Positions 29,055 through 33,205 of a DNA stretch of 33,205 nt are shown here, one piece after another. Position 1 is the first letter of the stretch, and each line of letters opens with the position of its first letter. Below the pieces are notes generated by a model. That model saw only the letters and a program-made list of their open reading frames with translations, was not told the origin of the DNA and searched no databases. The stretch is from Caryophanales bacterium UBA7278. GTDB taxonomy: Bacteria; Bacillota_I; Bacilli_A; RFN20; CAG-826. Location of the stretch: positions 1 to 33,205 of the forward strand of contig DKRQ01000012.1 in assembly GCA_002472275.1 (NCBI GenBank), given 5' to 3'. Position numbers and translations under genes: made by a program.

Positions 29055-31190
29055 TCACCAGATCGGGAGGCGGTCTGCTTCCTTCACGTACATCGGGTCC
29101 CCTTCCTTGACGCCATAGACGTCGTGGAACTTCGGGAATTGGTTGAGCACCGCGTTCACGCGAAGGTAGTTCATCGGGTGGGTGTCCTTACCTTTGTAAT
29201 AGAGGTTTTCGATGGCGTCGCTAGAGAAGACGCTCGCCTGCGAGGCGGAATAGGCCTCGAAGAACTTTTTGTAATTGAAGTTTGCCTTCTTGGAGGCGAG
29301 CTTCAGCATGACCGAGACGCCACCCATGTCGGCGATGATCTCGGGCAGCATGATATCACTCCACATCGGCACCCCCTGCTTATAGGAAAGGGTGTTCCAA
29401 TAGGCGACGATCTTGGCTTGTTTGGCCTCGAAGGCGGCCTTGTCCTCGGGGGTCCACCAATCGGTCTGGATCCCGTATTTGTCGTATTGGGCGCCTTGGC
29501 TATCGATCGAGTGGGAGATCTCGTGGCCGATGATCGCGCCGACGGAGCCGTAGATTTCCTCGACCTGGTCGGCGGTATAAAGGGTATCGGCGAGGATGCC
29601 GTCATAGACCACGAAGGAATTGCTCATCACCGAATAGACGGCGTTCATCGTGGTGACGGAGCCAGCCCAGATCCTATCCTCGGCGGTCGCGGGTTGGGTC
29701 GAGGAGAAGGACCAAGCGCGGTATTCCTCGGCGGCCTTATAGAAGGTGTCGACGGAGGAGCCGAGGCTAAAGGAAGGAATCTGGAGGAGGTAATCCGGAT
29801 AGCAGGCGTCGAAGGTGATGGCCTCGAGTTTCTCTTTGGCCTTCTCCTTGGTTTGGGCGCCAAGCCAAGTGGCCTCCGAGACGATTTCTTTGTATTCCGC
29901 CTTGGCCTTCTGCATGAGGTCCAGGAGCAGATCCTTGCGGGCCTTGGTCTCGTAATTATCGATATAGCAACGGTCGAAGACGAGTCTGGCGTTGCTTACG
30001 AACCTCTCGCGGCCAAACATCTCGGGCGGAAAGCCCCTGGTGTTCTGATCGAAAACGGAGGCGAGTTGCATGTAGAGGTCCTCGGGGAGAATGCTTTGCC
30101 CTCCGATGCAAACGCGGAGGATGAGGTCTTTCTTGAAGGCGGCGAGTTGGTCGTTACTCAAAGCGTTTACCCCTTTGCAGAGGCGATAGGAATAGGTGTC
30201 GAAGTTCACCGTGTCGGTGTCTTGGTATCCAAAGGCCTTGAAGCCGGTCGCAAGCGGGAAGGAAGGGAACTCGGTGGCGAGTTCGCTGACCTTGTAGCCG
30301 TTTCCGCTAGGAGACTGGCTATTGTCGTTACGCATTTCGGCGTCGAAGGTGAGGGCGGTCCTGGCGAGTTCCTTGGCCGCGTCTTCGGCGTATCCGAAAT
30401 AAGCGAGCAAAGGTACGAAGCTATCGACGATCCCCGCCATCTCGGTCTCCGAGTGGTTCATGAAGGGGATGATCGAGGATTCGATCGTCCAAGACAATGT
30501 ATCCTCATAGGCCACGACGCCGTTTTGGGCTTTCCTTAGGCTAAATAGCGAACCGGCGAAGGAGAAGCCCCTCTTGGAAGAGAGAAAGGAGAGGATCTGC
30601 TCCTTGGTGGAGAACCCGTTGATCTCGGTGATCAGGGCCTTGACCGCGTCGAGGTCCTTGCTCTTGTCGGAGGCGGTATATAGCTCGTAGGCCTTCTTCG
30701 TCACGGTGGCGTAGTCGCCTTTGTTGGCGATTCCGGTGCCGAGGTCGACGTACCTCTTCTGCAAAGTGTTGAGGGCCCCGATCATGCCGCCGTCGGCCAT
30801 CTGCCCGGGCTGCAGGGTCACCGTGGAGAGGTAGTCGTAATTGGAGGAGAGGAAGAAGTCCTGCTGCAAAGAGGGCTTCTGCACCTTGGCCGCGATGCCC
30901 GCGGGGGTGACGTTGAGCCAGGGGCTGCCATCCAAGCCTTCTTTGGTCTGCCCTTCCTTGAGGTTATAGAAAAGGTAGTCCCCTTTGGCGGGGGTGGAAG
31001 ACGAACTGCTCGAAGCGGGGGTGGAAGACGAACTGCTCGAAGCGGAGGAAGAAGACGCGGAAGAGGAGGCGGAAGAACTTGAGGAAGCCTCGGGCGAAGC
31101 GGAGGAAGAGGCCGCCGGCGAGGAAGAGGAAGGCTGTCCGCAGGAGACGAGCAACGCGGAGGCCATCAGGAACAGGATTTGCTTTTTCAT
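29055..31190 (-). CDS. M13 family (neprilysin-like) zinc metallopeptidase lipoprotein
   Basis: 711 residues from the ATG at 31188-31190, chosen because AAAGGA lies just upstream; an in-frame ATG 24 nt earlier lacks one. A lipoprotein signal ends in LLVSCG, then about 60 residues of Ser/Ala/Pro linker. The catalytic domain carries HEISH (His556, Glu557, His560 by this start), the third ligand in PEIIADMGG (Glu617), the NAVYSVMSNSFVV substrate segment and the C-terminal NYLRVNAV and LPIW of M13 enzymes. It should be an outward-facing peptidase cleaving oligopeptides at the surface. The linker gene segment contains a perfect 27-bp tandem duplication. A terminator is shared with the tRNA. Confidence 0.9.
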   Translation of the reverse strand: MKKQILFLMASALLVSCGQPSSSSPAASSSASPEASSSSSASSSASSSSASSSSSSTPASSSSSSTPAKGDYLFYNLKEGQTKEGLDGSPWLNVTPAGIAAKVQKPSLQQDFFLSSNYDYLSTVTLQPGQMADGGMIGALNTLQKRYVDLGTGIANKGDYATVTKKAYELYTASDKSKDLDAVKALITEINGFSTKEQILSFLSSKRGFSFAGSLFSLRKAQNGVVAYEDTLSWTIESSIIPFMNHSETEMAGIVDSFVPLLAYFGYAEDAAKELARTALTFDAEMRNDNSQSPSGNGYKVSELATEFPSFPLATGFKAFGYQDTDTVNFDTYSYRLCKGVNALSNDQLAAFKKDLILRVCIGGQSILPEDLYMQLASVFDQNTRGFPPEMFGRERFVSNARLVFDRCYIDNYETKARKDLLLDLMQKAKAEYKEIVSEATWLGAQTKEKAKEKLEAITFDACYPDYLLQIPSFSLGSSVDTFYKAAEEYRAWSFSSTQPATAEDRIWAGSVTTMNAVYSVMSNSFVVYDGILADTLYTADQVEEIYGSVGAIIGHEISHSIDSQGAQYDKYGIQTDWWTPEDKAAFEAKQAKIVAYWNTLSYKQGVPMWSDIMLPEIIADMGGVSVMLKLASKKANFNYKKFFEAYSASQASVFSSDAIENLYYKGKDTHPMNYLRVNAVLNQFPKFHDVYGVKEGDPMYVKEADRLPIW
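30988..31041. repeat. 27-bp tandem duplication in the serine-rich linker of the M13 peptidase
   Basis: Copies at 30988-31014 and 31015-31041 are identical. The period is nine codons, so copy-number change would lengthen or shorten the surface linker without a frameshift. Confidence 0.85.
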
Positions 31191-31266
31191 GGAAATTTTC
31201 CTTTTTTCGCCCATGAAATTAACATCTCAAAGAGAAAAAGCAAAGGATTCCCTCCGAAAAGGCTGC

Positions 31267-31297
31267 AAAAAGGCCACCGATTTTTATTTCGGTGGCC
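31267..31297 (-). terminator. Intrinsic terminator after the 614-residue lipoprotein gene
   Basis: On the minus strand GGCCACCGA pairs with TCGGTGGCC around an eight-base loop, followed by TTTTT. Confidence 0.85.
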
Positions 31298-31314
31298 TGG
31301 AAGATCAATGAGCC

Positions 31315-33159
31315 TTATTCCGCGGGAGACACGAAGAAGTAGAGGCCGCACATCCCGTCGGCGGGATTGAGAGGGGTGACCTTCAGGTTGCCCTTCGCGT
31401 AGTCGCCGGTCTGGGATTTGGTGAAGCCCGCCGCGACAAGGGAGGCGATATAGGCGTTGAAGTAGGTTTTGCAGTTATCGTTGTCCTCGAAGTAGGCGAT
31501 ATTGCGGTAAGCCAAGGTGTAACGATTGACGTAATAGAACCACTCGAACTGCTTGGTCTCCTTGCAGTTCCACATCTTCGGGGCCGTGACGTCAAGGGTG
31601 GGGAAGCCCGCGGCCTCCACGTCGGCCTTCATCGTCGCGGGATCGTCGAAGTTCTCCTTCGCGAGGATGATCCTCAGGTGTCCTGCATCGTCGGTGGCGT
31701 AGCTGAACACCATCTTGTCGGCGGTGGTGTTCTTTTCCCATTCCGCCTTCTTCGGGTCTTTGACGTAGCCCGCTTTGACGAGTTCGGCGGCATAGGCGTC
31801 GAGATAGGCGAGGGCATCGTCCTCGTCGAGGTATTTGAGGTTGGCCACAGCATAGACCTGGTAGTCATGGAAGTAGGCCCAGTTTTCCTCTTGCACCATG
31901 ACGTCGTCCTCGCCAAACCAGGCGGTGATGGCGTCGGTTTCGGGGAAGATGGGGAAGCCCTGGGGCTCGATGAGGGCGTTTAGGCCGCTCCTGGTCCCGA
32001 ACTTCTCGATGTCGTATTGCCTCTTGATGGTCATCTTGAAGCCCTCGTCGTATTCGACGCCGATTTCGACATAGCTAGCGTGGTTGCCATGGGCGCGAAG
32101 GAGCCTGCGGAAGACGGGTTCGCCCTTCTCGTCGACGGCGGGGTTGTAGTTTTGCTGGACGAGCTTTTCCTTGTACTGCTCCACGTTTTTGATGGTGCCG
32201 TGGTAGTCGCGGATGACGGCTTGCTGCTCTTGGATGCAGGTATCCATGTTGGACCAGCAGGCATAGCTAGCGAAGTCGATGAACGGGATTTGGTTCATGG
32301 CCTCCTGCTGGTTGACGAGCATAAGCACCGTGTTGATGGCGCCGAGGTAATTGCCATCCCACACCCCGGCGTCCTTCACGTCGGCGGGCATCGCCCTGTT
32401 GGGGTCGTTCCTCCAATCCGTGATCCTCTGATCGATGTCGGCGGTGCCGAGCTCGATCGTGAGGGCGAGGCTCTTGGGGGTGCGAACCTCGTAGTAGTCG
32501 GCCTTGATGGTCGCCTTGGTCATGTCCTCTTTGTCGAATTCCATCGTGATGTTGTCGATGGAGGAGACGTAGAGGCTGTTGATCGCGGCCAATTGGCCAA
32601 GGCTTGCCTTGACGATTGGGTCATCGCTCGTGAATAGGAGCGGTTTGGTAGGGTCGCTATTTTGGAACAAATCGAAGATATCCTTGCCGATTTGCTTCCT
32701 GGCGTACCAATAGTTCGGGGTCATCTTGGCGCCGATATCGATGGCCTGGCCCTTGTCGATGAACAGAAGCGTGTCGATCTTTTCGTGGATGAGGGCGGTT
32801 TGGAAGGTTTCCCCGCCGATGCTCACCGCGCAATAGTCATGCGAGGTCTTCAGGGCTTCGTTGTAGTCGAAGTAGATGACGTCTTCGGAGGGGACGTTCG
32901 TGGTGAGGAAGCCCTCGCAGACGACCTTGTAGTTCCCGGCGGCGATTTTCTCACCGAAGGTCTCCAACGCTTTCTTGCTGGGTTCTTCCGAGGAAGAGCT
33001 AGAAGACTCCGAGGATCCCGAGGATTCCGAGGAGGAGTCGCTGGAGGTGGGAGAGAATCCCGACGCGTGGGAGGATGAGGAAGCGCCTCCGCCGCAGGCA
33101 GTCAGCAGGAAAGCGGCCGCCAATATAGCAAAAGGCATCATTTTCTTGGGTTTGTTCAT
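31315..33159 (-). CDS. Large lipoprotein of unknown function with a serine-rich linker
   Basis: 614 residues, no family recognised. A signal peptide (AILAAAFLLTACGG) gives a lipid-anchored cysteine at residue 22, then about 35 residues that are almost all Ser, Glu and Gly. The rest is a mixed alpha/beta soluble region. The C-terminal third holds two related units: YQVYAVANLKYLDEDDALAY...LVKAGY and YTLAYRNIAYFEDNDNCKTY...LVAAGF, each followed by strands. AAGGAG precedes the ATG. It lies upstream of the M13 peptidase on the same strand, separated by a terminator. A surface-exposed binding or enzymatic role is possible but not shown. Confidence 0.8.
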   Translation of the reverse strand: MNKPKKMMPFAILAAAFLLTACGGGASSSSHASGFSPTSSDSSSESSGSSESSSSSSEEPSKKALETFGEKIAAGNYKVVCEGFLTTNVPSEDVIYFDYNEALKTSHDYCAVSIGGETFQTALIHEKIDTLLFIDKGQAIDIGAKMTPNYWYARKQIGKDIFDLFQNSDPTKPLLFTSDDPIVKASLGQLAAINSLYVSSIDNITMEFDKEDMTKATIKADYYEVRTPKSLALTIELGTADIDQRITDWRNDPNRAMPADVKDAGVWDGNYLGAINTVLMLVNQQEAMNQIPFIDFASYACWSNMDTCIQEQQAVIRDYHGTIKNVEQYKEKLVQQNYNPAVDEKGEPVFRRLLRAHGNHASYVEIGVEYDEGFKMTIKRQYDIEKFGTRSGLNALIEPQGFPIFPETDAITAWFGEDDVMVQEENWAYFHDYQVYAVANLKYLDEDDALAYLDAYAAELVKAGYVKDPKKAEWEKNTTADKMVFSYATDDAGHLRIILAKENFDDPATMKADVEAAGFPTLDVTAPKMWNCKETKQFEWFYYVNRYTLAYRNIAYFEDNDNCKTYFNAYIASLVAAGFTKSQTGDYAKGNLKVTPLNPADGMCGLYFFVSPAE

Positions 33160-33205
33160 AGGATGCTCCTTGAAGATATTTCGTAAACGTCGCCAAATAA
33201 CACCC

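Noticed and set aside
29028..30539. A 503-codon open frame on the plus strand, opposite the M13 peptidase
   Set aside because: It is the complement of a strongly biased coding sequence with recognisable M13 motifs; the antisense product is repetitive in Gly, Val, Glu and Asp, has no domain, and starts within a tRNA terminator.
30985..31311. An acidic plus-strand frame opposite the serine-rich linker
   Set aside because: It is simply the complement of Ser codons and the tandem duplication; the sense strand has the signal peptide and the peptidase.
32017..32637. A 206-codon plus-strand frame opposite the 614-residue lipoprotein
   Set aside because: Low-complexity Val/Asp/Gly product mirroring the sense codon bias; no Shine-Dalgarno or domain.

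Overview
The window looks like a chromosomal segment of an uncultured, fairly GC-rich relative of Bacilli, in the broad Erysipelotrichia / 'Mollicutes-like' gut lineages. Four things point there: the ylbF-rsmD-coaD gene order (a Bacillus ylbF-ylbH-coaD arrangement without ylbG), a clear Spx, RNase J, and a fructose PTS with a perfect CcpA-type cre box. TGA is used repeatedly as a stop, so the Mycoplasma code is not in use. The lineage is an inference from gene content; no rRNA is present.

Layout. 0-0.6 kb: a 38-codon ORF that looks like the N-terminus of an ATPase, coupled by an ATGA overlap to an orphan HicB-type antitoxin. 0.6-1.8 kb: UDP-glucose dehydrogenase (minus). 1.8-3.5 kb: a two-gene unit of an ABC/OLD-like ATPase plus a small TOPRIM/RloB-like protein, the best candidate here for a defence system. 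3.5-5.2 kb: a repeat-bearing divergent intergenic region, then a DUF4143-type ATPase. 5.3-8.8 kb: tRNA-Ser(GCU), prolyl-tRNA synthetase, a membrane protein with degenerate GGDEF and EAL domains, and tRNA-Ser(CGA). 9.1-12.8 kb: a YitT-family membrane protein, a membrane-anchored thioredoxin-like protein, a laccase-domain homologue lacking its metal ligands, and a lipoprotein form of MTA/SAH nucleosidase. 12.8-17.5 kb: coaD, rsmD and ylbF divergent from def, then rnj-maf and a convergent membrane-anchored EIIB-like protein without its phospho-cysteine. 17.6-23.3 kb: one operon holding a whole fructose PTS (DeoR-family regulator, FruK, EIIABC, HPr, Enzyme I). 23.4-28.8 kb: a CYTH-domain protein, an orphan AbiEi-like protein, Spx, a HAD phosphatase, phosphoglucomutase and an RluD-type pseudouridine synthase. 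28.9-33.2 kb: tRNA-Ser(GGA), an M13 metallopeptidase lipoprotein and a 614-residue lipoprotein of unknown function, both with serine-rich linkers behind the lipid-anchored cysteine.

How they fit together. The PTS operon imports fructose as fructose-1-phosphate, phosphorylates it to fructose-1,6-bisphosphate and carries its own general phosphotransfer proteins. Phosphoglucomutase and UDP-glucose dehydrogenase are two steps of a UDP-glucuronate route; the UTP-glucose-1-phosphate uridylyltransferase step is not in the window. Several catalytic folds recur in forms that appear inactive (GGDEF/EAL, EIIB, laccase domain), and the HPr carries Arg at position 46 where the regulatory serine should be. 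Many genes have an extended -10 box only 6-12 nt before the start codon and no Shine-Dalgarno sequence, which suggests frequent leaderless transcription.
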